In this document: piece by piece, positions 8,401 through 15,523 of the stretch
Position numbering within the stretch: position 1 is the first letter of the stretch
Layout: each line of letters starts with the position of its first letter
Source of the DNA: JADLHS01 sp964553795
Lineage (GTDB): Bacteria > Verrucomicrobiota > Verrucomicrobiia > Limisphaerales > JADLHS01
Direction of reading: 5' to 3'
Assembly (NCBI GenBank): GCA_964553795.1
Contig: CAZKMR010000092.1
Span: 1 to 18,673, forward strand
DNA length: 18,673 nt
Program-made: the position numbers and the translations under genes
The notes under the pieces: generated by a model
What the model saw: the letters and a program-made list of their open reading frames with translations, nothing else
Told to the model about the DNA's origin: nothing
Databases searched by the model: none

Positions 8401-9038
8401 GCGTGAGCGACACCGGAACGGGTATCCCGCCGGAGATTTTGCCGCGAATTTTCGAGCCGTTCTTTACCACCAAAGAAGCCGGCAAAGGCACGGGACTGGG
8501 ATTGGCGACAGTGTACGGCATTGTCCAACAGCATCGCGGCTGGGTGGATGTTCAATCCGAGCCCGGCCAAGGCAGCACGTTTCAAATTGGCATCCCGGCC
8601 AGTTCCGCCACTGCAACCCAACAAATGGAGAAAGCCCCGCGCCGCAGCGAACCTGAACCGGCGCCCGGCACCGAAACCATCTTGCTGGTGGAAGATGAAC
8701 CCGCAGTCCGGTCGCTGGTCTGCACTGTGTTGAAGCGTCACGGCTACCGCGTGCTCGAAGCGGAATCCGGCAAGGCCGCGCTCGGAGTCTGGCGCGAACA
8801 TCACGCCCATATCAATCTCCTGTTCACCGATATGGTCATGCCGGACGGCATTTCCGGACCGGCCTTAGCGGAAGAATTGCATCAGGAACGCCCGGAGTTG
8901 AAAGTCATCTTCAGCAGCGGTTACAGCCCGGAATCCATCACGCGCGACCTGACGCTCACGTCCAGCAGCCGGTACCTGCAAAAACCGTACAATCCCCAAG
9001 CGCTGCTCCAGACTGTGCGGGATTGTCTGGATAATTGA
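5430..9038 (+). CDS. Hybrid sensor histidine kinase, REC-PAS-GAF-PAS-PAS-PAS-HisKA-HATPase-REC
   Basis: This is a soluble kinase of 1202 residues. In order it has a receiver (about 5-120, phosphoacceptor Asp56 in VISDYSMP), a PAS/PAC (145-247) resembling those of the PAS-PAS kinase upstream, and a GAF (283-427). Three PAS_3-type units follow (447-560, 570-687, 700-813), each with a HPxD motif and a WxxDxT or related C-terminal strand. HisKA carries His838 in GGVAHDFNNLLTVI, and HATPase (about 910-1060) has LMNLVVNARDAMP, VSDTGTGIPPEIL and GKGTGLGLATVYGIV. A C-terminal receiver (1084-1202) has Asp1134 in LLFTDMVMPDG. No membrane segment is visible. The ATG at 5430 is favoured over an upstream in-frame start that lies inside the previous gene. 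The two terminal receivers suggest input by phosphate at one end and relay or feedback at the other. Confidence 0.93.
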   Translation: MSVPVNILLVEDSVDDAELIIRELSRAGFEPTWRRVENEPDFLRGIQPPPDLVISDYSMPQFSGLAAARLLRQHHPEVPFILVSGTVGEDAAVEAMKHGATDYLLKDRIARLGKAVQRALEQNRLREERRQLQQQLLLQATALKTAANGIAITDATGKILWVNPAMVAATGYASAELVGQNFRLLKSGRHDDAYYREFWQTLRAGRTWRGEFINRRKDGALYYDEHTVTPVCDPQGQITHFVAITREITEEKLAREKARAKQELKIRHQAALLKLAAQETKPFRETLKDVLATDAQALAVNRVGFWRLHPAAGMLRAEALYSRETGEIQAGPELLRTDYPAYFKALEENPLIVANDAQTDPRTAEFTASYLEPLGITAMLDVPVWVRGVLVGVICHEHSEDARTWTDHEQDFALSIGNLISLALVEEERRLAEADLRKAQQKLAHVVSASPAITYLQSVRNSHYLPAWVSQNVEALTGFLPPEALHEQWWWNQLHPEDRNRVLAEMDQLERKKRITQEYRFQHRDGSYLWLRDEKRLLCDSSGRSVEVVGTWSDITERKQAEETQAELSHLNESFVRALGEVVYDHDVLGNRIVWGGNTQKCIGWSLAELGHDGTSWQSRIHPDDQAKVRAQLETLSIEPLFSSEYRFQHKAGHYVWVFDRGVMSRDAQGRITRIVGIMWDVTGRKRAEVALQEKEERFRQLAENIQEVFWMTDRSKNEMIYISPGYEKIWGRSCEALYRSPRLWLEAIHPDDRARVQSMMEAKQTAGTYDEEYRIVRPDGTVRWVRDRAFPVRDMHGDVYRIVGIAEDMTRQRELESQIRQVQKLEAVGQLAGGVAHDFNNLLTVIRGSSELLLTGNAVKTDDARELLQQIIVTSDRAANLTRQLLVFSRKHVMQHQLVDLNNLIEDLTKMLRRIVGEDIRFRYEFAENLPLVEADAGMLEQVLMNLVVNARDAMPQGGQLTIRTSVETRHGLFQDIGLPRDISSQVCLSVSDTGTGIPPEILPRIFEPFFTTKEAGKGTGLGLATVYGIVQQHRGWVDVQSEPGQGSTFQIGIPASSATATQQMEKAPRRSEPEPAPGTETILLVEDEPAVRSLVCTVLKRHGYRVLEAESGKAALGVWREHHAHINLLFTDMVMPDGISGPALAEELHQERPELKVIFSSGYSPESITRDLTLTSSSRYLQKPYNPQALLQTVRDCLDN

Positions 9039-9077
9039 GCACCACCAACCACCGCACCGCCGCGCGTGACACGACCT

Positions 9078-9680
9078 TCATTCCGCTGCTTCGGTAATCG
9101 CGATCACCCGGGCTGCGGCGGCCTGTTTGTCCAGGACCAAGGCCCGGAATTTCCATTCCGCGTTCGGCTCAATCACTTTCTGATAATCAGTCGCTCCGGC
9201 CAACTTCGTCCCGGCGCGGTCGTGAATTTCCAATTCCACCTTCACGCCAAACCGCGACCGGCTGCTCAGGTTTGTAACCGTACCAACCGCGTAAATCACC
9301 GAACTCCCCTGCCCTTGAGCCAGCGACACTGGTGATGCGCCAAACTCCTGCGCCGCAAACGGACCAGTCGCCACCGTTACCGGCGCCGCGACCTGCCCTG
9401 CTGCCGGCGGTGGCGCTGGGCGATTTTGCAGTCGTTGGGCTCGTTTCAGAGCGATGCCGGTTGCGATCAGTCCGCCGAGCAGGATGAGCAATGCAACCAC
9501 GGCAAAGACAATGGCTTTGCGGCGTACCGGCGATTCCTCTTGCGGCGGGGGCGGCAACAACAGCTCCGTTTGCTCGCCGCAATGCGGGCAAGTTGCGGTC
9601 GAACCGGTGTGTTCCGCATGAAACTCAATCGGCCCCCCGCAATGCTGGCATTCGCCCCGCAGATTTTTGATTTTTAACAT
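9078..9680 (-). CDS. Zinc-ribbon, single-pass membrane protein of unknown function
   Basis: The product has about 200 residues. It opens with a two-CxxC zinc ribbon (CQHCGGPIEFHAEHTG, then CPHCGE), followed by a proline-rich linker. One hydrophobic helix (AIVFAVVALLILLGGLIATG, about residues 56-75) comes next, then an Ala/Pro-rich stretch. The C-terminal beta domain of about 90 residues includes YAVGTVTNLSSRSRFGVKVELEI, resembling FxLYD-type extracytoplasmic domains. The positively charged RRK before the helix suggests the ribbon stays in the cytoplasm and the beta domain faces out. The ATG at 9680 is favoured because the ribbon begins just after it. The gene is convergent with the hybrid kinase (39 bases between stops) and divergent from the DUF1501 gene. 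A specific role cannot be assigned. Confidence 0.75.
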   Translation of the reverse strand: MLKIKNLRGECQHCGGPIEFHAEHTGSTATCPHCGEQTELLLPPPPQEESPVRRKAIVFAVVALLILLGGLIATGIALKRAQRLQNRPAPPPAAGQVAAPVTVATGPFAAQEFGASPVSLAQGQGSSVIYAVGTVTNLSSRSRFGVKVELEIHDRAGTKLAGATDYQKVIEPNAEWKFRALVLDKQAAAARVIAITEAAE

Positions 9681-9752
9681 TTTTGTGCAGGTCGCAAAAA
9701 ATTGAAACCTCAGCCTCACTATTGGCGTCAATTCAGCTATTGTTTAAGCCCT

Positions 9753-11183
9753 ATGAACGCCGACGACAAGTTTAAGCAGGAACACTCCGCGCAACTCTCC
9801 GATCATTTCCTCACACGCCGGCAGTTTCTTAACCGCGCCGGCATGGGTTTTGGCGCGCTCAGCCTCGCCGCACTTTTCGGCGAAGGACTTTTCTTCCGTG
9901 ACGCCGTTGCCAGCGAAAGTTCCGCCGGCTCGCTGCTGTCCAAAACGCCGCACTTTCCCGCCAAGGCCAAACACGTCGTTCACATTTTTGCCCAAGGCGC
10001 GCCGTCGCACATTGACACGTGGGATCCCAAACCGTCGCTCGCCAAATACGACGGGAAATCCATTCCCGGCACAGACGGCATTGCGATGGCCTCGCCGTTC
10101 AAGTTCGAGAAACGCGGCAAGTCCGGCATCGAAGTCAGCGAGGTTTTTCCCAAGCTCGGCGAACTCGTGGATGACCTGTGCGTCGTGCGTTCGTGTCACA
10201 CCGATATTCCGGCACATGAAGTGGCGACCGTATTCATGAACACCGGTTCAACCCGTCAGGCGCGTCCGAGTCTCGGCTCGTGGGTGTTGTATGGTTTGGG
10301 TTCGGACAACCAAAACATGCCGGGCTACATTTCGTTGCGACCCGGCGGTCCGCCCGTCGGCGGCAGCGCGAATTGGCAATCTGCTTTTCTCCCCGGGCAA
10401 TATCAGGGCGTGAGCATCAACACGCGCGTCACCGCCGTGGACCAGTTGATCGAGAACATCAAGAACCCCTACATCTCGCTTCAGGAACAACGTCGCCAGA
10501 TGGACCTCGTGCATCAACTCAACGAGATGCACGCGCAGAATCTCCAAAAAGACGCGCACCTCGAAGCGCGCCTGCAATCCTACGAAATGGCGTTCAAGAT
10601 GCAGACCGAAGCCACCGACGCCTTCGACATCAGTAAAGAGAAAGCCGACGTTCGCGCCGCGTACGGTCGCACGCCGCAAGGCAATCAACTCCTCATTGCG
10701 CGTCGTCTTATCGAACGCGGCGTACGCTTCGTGCAAGTCTGGGCGGGCGGCTGGGATCATCATCAGGACATCGAAGATCGGTTGCCCGAACGCGCCCGTG
10801 ACATTGATCAACCGCTCGCCGCGTTTATCGCGGATTTGAAGCAGCGCGGTTTGTTCGATAAAACGCTCGTTGTCTGGGGCGGTGAATTCGGTCGTAAACC
10901 AGTCAAAGATCGCAATGGCAACGATAATCCCGGTCGCGATCACAATGCCAAAGCGTTCACGACCATCTTCGCTGGTGCGGGCGTGAAAGCCGGAACGGTT
11001 TATGGCGCGACGGACGAATTCGGCGCGGCGGCGGTGAAAGACAAAGTTCACATTCACGACTTGCACGCGACCGTGCTCGCGCTGCTCGGTTTTGATCACA
11101 AGAAACTTACTTATCGCTACAACGGTCGCGATTTTCGCCTGACCGATGTCAGCGGCGAGGTCGTGAAAGGAATTCTCGCATGA
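9753..11183 (+). CDS. DUF1501 domain protein with Tat signal
   Basis: This 476-residue protein belongs to the DUF1501 family, related to the alkaline phosphatase/sulfatase superfamily and abundant in Planctomycetota and Verrucomicrobiota. A twin-arginine signal is present: Arg22-Arg23 in TRRQFLNRAG, followed by a hydrophobic stretch (FGALSLAALFG), so it is probably exported folded. Family features include HVVHIFAQGAPSHIDTWDPK, PGYISLRPGG, VWAGGWDHHQD, LVVWGGEFGRKP and the C-terminal HDLHATVLALLGFDH. The ATG at 9753 is chosen because the Tat motif follows at the usual distance; a TTG at 9702 would add 17 residues. Its last four bases overlap the start of the PSCyt gene, so the pair is probably translated together. 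The biochemical activity of the family is not established. Confidence 0.92.
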   Translation: MNADDKFKQEHSAQLSDHFLTRRQFLNRAGMGFGALSLAALFGEGLFFRDAVASESSAGSLLSKTPHFPAKAKHVVHIFAQGAPSHIDTWDPKPSLAKYDGKSIPGTDGIAMASPFKFEKRGKSGIEVSEVFPKLGELVDDLCVVRSCHTDIPAHEVATVFMNTGSTRQARPSLGSWVLYGLGSDNQNMPGYISLRPGGPPVGGSANWQSAFLPGQYQGVSINTRVTAVDQLIENIKNPYISLQEQRRQMDLVHQLNEMHAQNLQKDAHLEARLQSYEMAFKMQTEATDAFDISKEKADVRAAYGRTPQGNQLLIARRLIERGVRFVQVWAGGWDHHQDIEDRLPERARDIDQPLAAFIADLKQRGLFDKTLVVWGGEFGRKPVKDRNGNDNPGRDHNAKAFTTIFAGAGVKAGTVYGATDEFGAAAVKDKVHIHDLHATVLALLGFDHKKLTYRYNGRDFRLTDVSGEVVKGILA

Positions 11184-13726
11184 TAAAAGTGCAACCTCCG
11201 TGTCGGCCCGAAAGCGGCGCTAAAGTCACCGCAGTCCAGACGCTCCGCGTTCGCCTAGCGCCTGCAAAATTCGCGAAGCGTCTGGACTGCGGCGCGTTCA
11301 CCGCCGCTTTTGCGTGGCTACTGGTGAGTTGCATTATCCCCATTTCCCCCTGCTCCGCCGCCGAACCCACTCGCGAGCAACTGGAATTCTTCGAGAATAA
11401 AATTCGCCCCGTGCTGTCGCAGAATTGCTACAAGTGTCACAGCGCTCATGCGGACAAAGTCAAAGGCGGCCTGCTCTTGGATTCGCGCGAAGCCTCGCTG
11501 CGCGGCGGCGACACCGGTCCGGCCGTTGTCCCCGGTCATCCAGATCAAAGCCTATTGATCAAAGCCATTCGCTACACAGATTCCGATTTGCAGATGCCGC
11601 CCAAGAAAAAATTGAGCGATGAACAAATCGCTGACTTGGAAAAATGGGTGAAAATGGGCGCACCCGATCCACGCACCGCGACCGTCGCGCAAAAGAGTTG
11701 GGTTGATCCGAACGTCAAACACTGGGCCTGGCAACCGCTCACAAAACCCGCCGTGCCCGAGGTGAAGAACAAGACTTGGGGACAAACGCCCGTGGACAAT
11801 TTCATTCTCGCGAAGCTGGAAGAAAACAAGTTCACGCCCAATCCCATCGCCGATAAACGCACACTCATTCGCCGCGCGTCTTTCGATTTAATTGGTCTGC
11901 CGCCAACGCCTGAAGAAGTCGAGGCATTCACGAAAGACGAATCGCCCGATGCGTTCGCGAAGGTTGTAGATCGTCTCCTGGCCTCACCGCATTACGGCGA
12001 GCGTTGGGGTCGCCACTGGCTCGACGTCGCGCGTTACAGCGACACCAAAGGGATGGTCCGACGCCAACGCGAAGATCCGCGTAGCCCCTACGCCTGGACG
12101 TATCGCGATTACGTCATCAAGAGTTTCAACGACGACAAGCCTTACAACCAATTCATCATCGAACAACTCGCGGCGGACAAGTTGCCGGCCACGAAATCCA
12201 ATCCCACGAATCTCACCGCGCTCGGATTTCTCACGGTCGGCGAGCGATTCATGGGCATGCAACATGACGTCATCAATGATCGCATTGACGTCGTGACCAA
12301 AGGTTTTCTCGGCCTGACGGTTTCCTGTGCGCGCTGCCACGATCACAAGTTCGATCCCATTCCGACGAAGGATTACTATTCGCTGCACGGCGTCTTCGCG
12401 AGTACGATTGAACCCCAGGTTGAACCGGTAATTCAAAAGCTCCCAAACACGCCGGATTACAAAGATTACTACAAACAACGCACTGCCCTCCAAGCGAAGA
12501 AGGAAGAGATTGAAGCGGAGTTTCAAGCCGCGCGCCGGGATCGGGATCGCGATGCGATTCGCCGACTCCAGCGGGAACTGCGCGAAAACGCCGGCGACAC
12601 CGCACGATTGGAGTCAACTCATCCCGGCGCGGTTCTGCGTGCCATGGCGGTGCAGGACGCGGGTCGCCCGCGCAATTCGCCGGTGTTCATTCGCGGCGAG
12701 GCGGAGAACAAAGGTGAAATCGTGCCCCGGCAGTTCCTGGAAATTCTCGCCGGCCCGACGCGGCAACCTTTCACCAACGGGAGCGGGCGACTCGAACTCG
12801 CGCACGCCATCGTCAGCCAGAGCAATCCGCTCACGCCGCGCGTGATGATCAATCGCATCTGGCAGCACCACTTCGGCGCGGGCTTCGTGCCGACGCCCGA
12901 CGACTTTGGCATGATGTCCGAGCCGCCGAGTCATCCGGAGTTGTTGGATTATCTCGCGGCGGAATTTCAGAAGGACTGGAGCATCAAGAAAATCCACCGC
13001 CTCATCATGCTCTCGTCCGTCTATCAACAAACCACGACGGACAACCCGCGTTACGCGCAGATTGACCCTTATAATCGCCTGCTCTGGCGCGCGAATATTC
13101 AACGCCTCGAATTCGAATCGTTGCGCGATTCGCTGCTCGCGATTGGTGGCTCTCTGGATCGCACACTCTACGGCCGCCCGATTGATCTGGAACGCAATGC
13201 CGATTCCACGCGCCGCACGATTTACGGCATCGTGGATCGTGGCGACCTGCTGGATGCGTTCGTAAATTTTGATTTTGCCAATCCCGATTCGGTCAATGGC
13301 CGTCGCCATGAAACCTCGGTCCCACAACAAGCGTTGTTTCTCATGAACAGCCCCGTGGTGATTGAACAGGCCAAGAAACTCGTCGCGCAGGAAGGGTTCT
13401 TCAACTCCGCGGACAACACCGAACGGATTGAATTCCTTTACACGCGCATTTTTCAACGCCGCCCCACTGCTGAGGAAATCAAACTGGGCTTAAATTTCAT
13501 TGCGCACTCTCCCAATGTGTCCAAGGCAACGCCAAAGTCCCCGGCCGCATTGACGGAATCCGACCGGGCTCAGACCCGCCAGGAGCGCCGCCGCGAAATG
13601 ATTCAAGAACGATTCGAATCAAATCGCGCCAATCAATCCGCTCCGAAGAAACGCGCGCCGTTGACGGGCTGGCAGGAATACGCGCACGCGCTGCTGCAGG
13701 CGAACGAGTTTTCGTTTGTGAATTGA
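11180..13726 (+). CDS. PSCyt1-PSCyt2 (DUF1549)-PSD1 (DUF1553) protein
   Basis: This 848-residue exported protein has a hydrophobic signal segment at about residues 39-60 (FTAAFAWLLVSC, then a Ser-Ala-Ala cleavage region). PSCyt1 contains a haem-type motif, Cys83-x-x-Cys86-His87 (NCYKCHSAHADKVKGG). PSCyt2/DUF1549 (about 200-405) includes FDLIGLPPTPEEV, YGERWGRHWLDVARYSD and a second motif Cys383-x-x-Cys386-His387 (SCARCHDHKFDPI). A charged helical linker (about 435-475) leads to PSD1/DUF1553 (about 530-825) with TPRVMINRIWQHHFG, FGMMSEPPSHPELLD and SVPQQALFLMNSP. Such proteins occur almost always beside a DUF1501 gene, as here; the pair is thought to act at the cell envelope, with unknown substrate. 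The ATG overlaps the DUF1501 stop (ATGA). Oddly, residues 17-38 are encoded by a hairpin repeat. Confidence 0.92.
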   Translation: MIKVQPPCRPESGAKVTAVQTLRVRLAPAKFAKRLDCGAFTAAFAWLLVSCIIPISPCSAAEPTREQLEFFENKIRPVLSQNCYKCHSAHADKVKGGLLLDSREASLRGGDTGPAVVPGHPDQSLLIKAIRYTDSDLQMPPKKKLSDEQIADLEKWVKMGAPDPRTATVAQKSWVDPNVKHWAWQPLTKPAVPEVKNKTWGQTPVDNFILAKLEENKFTPNPIADKRTLIRRASFDLIGLPPTPEEVEAFTKDESPDAFAKVVDRLLASPHYGERWGRHWLDVARYSDTKGMVRRQREDPRSPYAWTYRDYVIKSFNDDKPYNQFIIEQLAADKLPATKSNPTNLTALGFLTVGERFMGMQHDVINDRIDVVTKGFLGLTVSCARCHDHKFDPIPTKDYYSLHGVFASTIEPQVEPVIQKLPNTPDYKDYYKQRTALQAKKEEIEAEFQAARRDRDRDAIRRLQRELRENAGDTARLESTHPGAVLRAMAVQDAGRPRNSPVFIRGEAENKGEIVPRQFLEILAGPTRQPFTNGSGRLELAHAIVSQSNPLTPRVMINRIWQHHFGAGFVPTPDDFGMMSEPPSHPELLDYLAAEFQKDWSIKKIHRLIMLSSVYQQTTTDNPRYAQIDPYNRLLWRANIQRLEFESLRDSLLAIGGSLDRTLYGRPIDLERNADSTRRTIYGIVDRGDLLDAFVNFDFANPDSVNGRRHETSVPQQALFLMNSPVVIEQAKKLVAQEGFFNSADNTERIEFLYTRIFQRRPTAEEIKLGLNFIAHSPNVSKATPKSPAALTESDRAQTRQERRREMIQERFESNRANQSAPKKRAPLTGWQEYAHALLQANEFSFVN
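11229..11292. repeat. 64-bp hairpin repeat inside the signal-peptide region of the PSCyt gene
   Basis: CCGCAGTCCAGACGCT (11229-11244) is exactly complementary to 11277-11292. After one mismatch the stem continues for four more pairs (11246-11249 with 11272-11275), giving about 21 paired positions around a loop of about 22 bases. The structure looks like a small mobile palindromic element (REP or MITE type). It is read through in frame and supplies residues 17-38 of the protein. Confidence 0.75.
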
Positions 13727-13727
13727 G

Positions 13728-13752
13728 GTAGCATTTGTCGCGCTGCGACAAA
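13728..13752. repeat. REP-like palindrome, copy A
   Basis: GTAG, five bases, then the palindromic core GTCGCGCTGCGAC. The hairpin TTTGTCGC-GCT-GCGACAAA (13734-13752) is perfect over eight pairs. It begins two bases after the PSCyt stop codon and has no T run, so it is a palindromic repeat rather than a classical terminator, though it could protect the 3' end of the mRNA. Copies C (13833-13857, inverted) and D (16257-16285) share the core. Confidence 0.7.
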
Positions 13753-13753
13753 C

Positions 13754-13772
13754 CCGCCCGTAAAGCGGGCGG
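13754..13772. repeat. GC hairpin between REP-like copies
   Basis: CCGCCCG-TAAAG-CGGGCGG is a perfect seven-pair stem with a five-base loop, directly after REP copy A. No T run follows on either strand. It may be part of a composite BIME-like element or help end transcription of the PSCyt gene. Confidence 0.5.
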
Positions 13773-13808
13773 AACCGGCGAACAGCCATGGCCTCTTAGG
13801 GAGAAACT

Positions 13809-13824
13809 CGTGCACCGCTGCACG
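13809..13824. repeat. Short hairpin in the REP cluster
   Basis: CGTGCA-CCGC-TGCACG is a six-pair stem with a four-base loop between the GC hairpin and REP copy C. On its own it is weak. Its place between two inverted REP copies suggests it belongs to the same composite element. Confidence 0.35.
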
Positions 13825-13832
13825 CAGCGCTA

Positions 13833-13857
13833 CTCGTCGCAGCGCGACGAGTTCTAC
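13833..13857. repeat. REP-like palindrome, copy C (inverted relative to copy A)
   Basis: The hairpin CTCGTCGC-AGC-GCGACGAG is perfect over eight pairs. Read on the minus strand it is GTAG, five bases, GTCGCGCTGCGAC, the same pattern as copy A. It lies 11 bases beyond the 3' end of RNase P RNA in the direction of that transcript, so it could also act in its 3' end formation, although no U run follows. Confidence 0.7.
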
Positions 13858-13868
13858 CAATGAAGATT

Positions 13869-14292
13869 GGTTCTGGAAGAGCTGTAAGCCGAATTCTGTC
13901 TGCGCTCTTGCGAGCGGAGAGAATCATTTGTCTCAGCAGCCGATACCCGAAACCTGTCCACTTTCGCGGACGCGGAACGAGCCGCTCCTCGGTTTCCTAT
14001 TTGGCCTTGCACCCGATGGGGTTTTCCGTGCCGCGTCGCTTGCGCTTCGCGCGGTGGGCTCTTACTCCACCTTTTCACCCTTACCCACCGCCGCTCCTCG
14101 CGGAGCTATGGTGGGCGGTATTTTCTCTGTGGCACTGTCCGTCGGGACGACTCGCGCCGTCGCCGCCCGCGTGTATCCTGAAGTCCGCCTCCTTACGTCG
14201 GCGGCTACAAGTTACGCGGCATCGTGCTCTGCGGTGTTCGGACTTTCCTCCCGCGACTTTCATCACGAGCGATTCTCCGCTCTTCCAGAACC
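13869..14292 (-). ncRNA. rnpB: RNase P RNA, bacterial type A
   Basis: This is the catalytic RNA of RNase P, which trims the 5' leader of pre-tRNAs. On the minus strand the 5' end GGTTCTGGAAGAGC (14292-14279) pairs perfectly over 14 bases with the 3' end (13882-13869), forming P1. Conserved blocks follow in the right order. First comes GAGGAAAGTCCGAAC with CACCGCAGAGCACGATGCC, then GGGTGCAAGGCCAAATAGG, whose GGT in L15 binds the tRNA CCA end. GGTATCGGCTGCTGAGACAA comes next and finally ACAGAATTCGGCTTAC. Length is about 424 nt, within the usual range. A sigma-70-like promoter lies just upstream, placing the first base near 14292. Long open frames on the plus strand over this segment are not genes. 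Confidence 0.96.
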
Positions 14293-14298
14293 GCTGCC

Positions 14299-14326
14299 AT
14301 TATAGGCGAACGCCACTGAGTCTCAA
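14299..14326 (-). promoter_or_regulatory. Sigma-70-type promoter of rnpB
   Basis: On the minus strand TTGAGA (14326-14321) and a perfect TATAAT (14304-14299) are separated by 16 bases, and the RNase P RNA begins six bases downstream of the -10 box. A strong consensus -10 element fits a highly expressed stable RNA. Confidence 0.75.
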
Positions 14327-14416
14327 GCGATGTTCTGGAGGTCGCGGCAAACCTGCATTTTCATGCGGAGAAACTTTCCTCGCCTCCGCCGCCGCAACAT
14401 TGCTAGCGTCAACTCC

Positions 14417-15523
14417 ATGCAAGCAGCCGTACCGGTGCAACAGTTGCGCCGCACCTACATTCGTTATCGAGGCAAGGTTTTATCCTACTTCGGCGGATGC
14501 GACTATTTTCGTTTGGCCAGTCACCCCAAAGTCCTGGCCGCGGTGCAGGAAGGATTGCGTCGCTTCGGTCTAAACGTCGCCGCCTCGCGCGTCACCACGG
14601 GCAATCATGAAGTTTATGTGAAACTGGAACGGGCGTTGGCGCAATTCTTCCACGCGGAAACCGCGCTGTTGGCCAACTCCGGTTACGTCACCAATCTGAT
14701 GGTGGCGCAAGCTTTGGCCGGCCAATTCTCGCATGTGCTGCTGGATGAACGCGCCCATGTCGCGCTGCACGATGCCGCCACGTTGTTCAACTGCCCCGTG
14801 TTGACCTTCAAGCACTGTGACGTGTCAGCCTTCGCCGCAACCCTGGACCGCTGCGGCAAGGCGGCGCGCCCGGTGGTGTTGACCGACGGTATGTATGCCC
14901 ACAACGGTTCGGTGGCGCCGTTGCAACGCTACTTGAAGTTATTGCCCCGCGATGGATTGATCGTAGTGGACGACGCGCATGGCGCGGGAACGTTGGGCGC
15001 AGAAGGCGGGGGGGCCATCGAGATCGAAAACGTAAACCGCAGCCGCATCGTGCAGAACATCACCTTAAGCAAGGCATTCGGGGTTTATGGCGGCGCCGTC
15101 ATTTGTTCGCGCCGCTGGCGAAAAGAATTCCTGCGCAGCCGGTTGTTTGTGGGCAGCACTCCCCTACCCCTGCCTTTGGCGCATGCGGCCACGCAAGCCG
15201 TGAACCTGCTTAAAACTCAAACAACGCTGCGTCGGGATATTGTCCGCAACGCGGAGCGGATTAAAACCAGCTTGCGCGCCGCGCGCTTTCCCCTGGGCGA
15301 CTTCCCCGGTCCCATCGTGCCGGTGCATTTGAAAACTCCGGCCGCGAACGAAAGACTGCGAACTGCTTTGCTCAGCGCGAAGATCTTGCCGCCGTTTCTT
15401 CGTTATCCTGGCAGTCCGGCCGGCGGTTACTTCCGGTTCGTCATTTCCAGCGAACATACGCCGCCGCAACTCGATGCCCTGGCCCGCGTCTTGGCGCCCT
15501 TTGCCGGGCAGTTGGCCGATTAA
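14417..15523 (+). CDS. PLP-dependent aminotransferase-fold enzyme of the BioF/KBL (alpha-oxoamine synthase) family
   Basis: This 368-residue, fold-type I PLP enzyme resembles 8-amino-7-oxononanoate synthase and 2-amino-3-ketobutyrate CoA ligase, which condense an amino acid with an acyl-CoA. Visible features are the substrate-loop region SRVTTGNHEVYVKLE, the cofactor-contacting Asp185-Asp186-Ala-His188 (DDAHGAGTLGAEGGG), and the Schiff-base Lys219 in TLSKAFGVYGG. The C-terminal domain ends in GGYFRFVISSEHTPPQLDAL. The ATG at 14417 gives a family-like N terminus (QLRRTYIRYRGKVLSYFGGCDYF); an in-frame start at 14330 adds only Arg-rich residues close to the rnpB promoter. No other biotin gene is adjacent, so the amino acid and acyl donor are unknown. 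Slightly shorter than typical BioF (about 385 residues). Its stop overlaps that of the convergent peroxiredoxin gene. Confidence 0.85.
   Translation: MQAAVPVQQLRRTYIRYRGKVLSYFGGCDYFRLASHPKVLAAVQEGLRRFGLNVAASRVTTGNHEVYVKLERALAQFFHAETALLANSGYVTNLMVAQALAGQFSHVLLDERAHVALHDAATLFNCPVLTFKHCDVSAFAATLDRCGKAARPVVLTDGMYAHNGSVAPLQRYLKLLPRDGLIVVDDAHGAGTLGAEGGGAIEIENVNRSRIVQNITLSKAFGVYGGAVICSRRWRKEFLRSRLFVGSTPLPLPLAHAATQAVNLLKTQTTLRRDIVRNAERIKTSLRAARFPLGDFPGPIVPVHLKTPAANERLRTALLSAKILPPFLRYPGSPAGGYFRFVISSEHTPPQLDALARVLAPFAGQLAD

Noticed and set aside
10248..11099. 283-codon minus-strand frame
   Set aside because: It is antisense to the DUF1501 gene with no family signature, and a frame of the same kind lies opposite the PSCyt gene at 12614-13456.
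13734..13772. Rho-independent terminator after the PSCyt gene
   Set aside because: Two perfect hairpins are present but neither is followed by a T run on either strand. The first shares its core with other copies, so a REP-type repeat is the better reading.
13860..14573. Long plus-strand open frames across 13860-14573
   Set aside because: They lie on the antisense strand of RNase P RNA, whose conserved blocks and P1 pairing are unmistakable, and the predicted proteins have no domain character.
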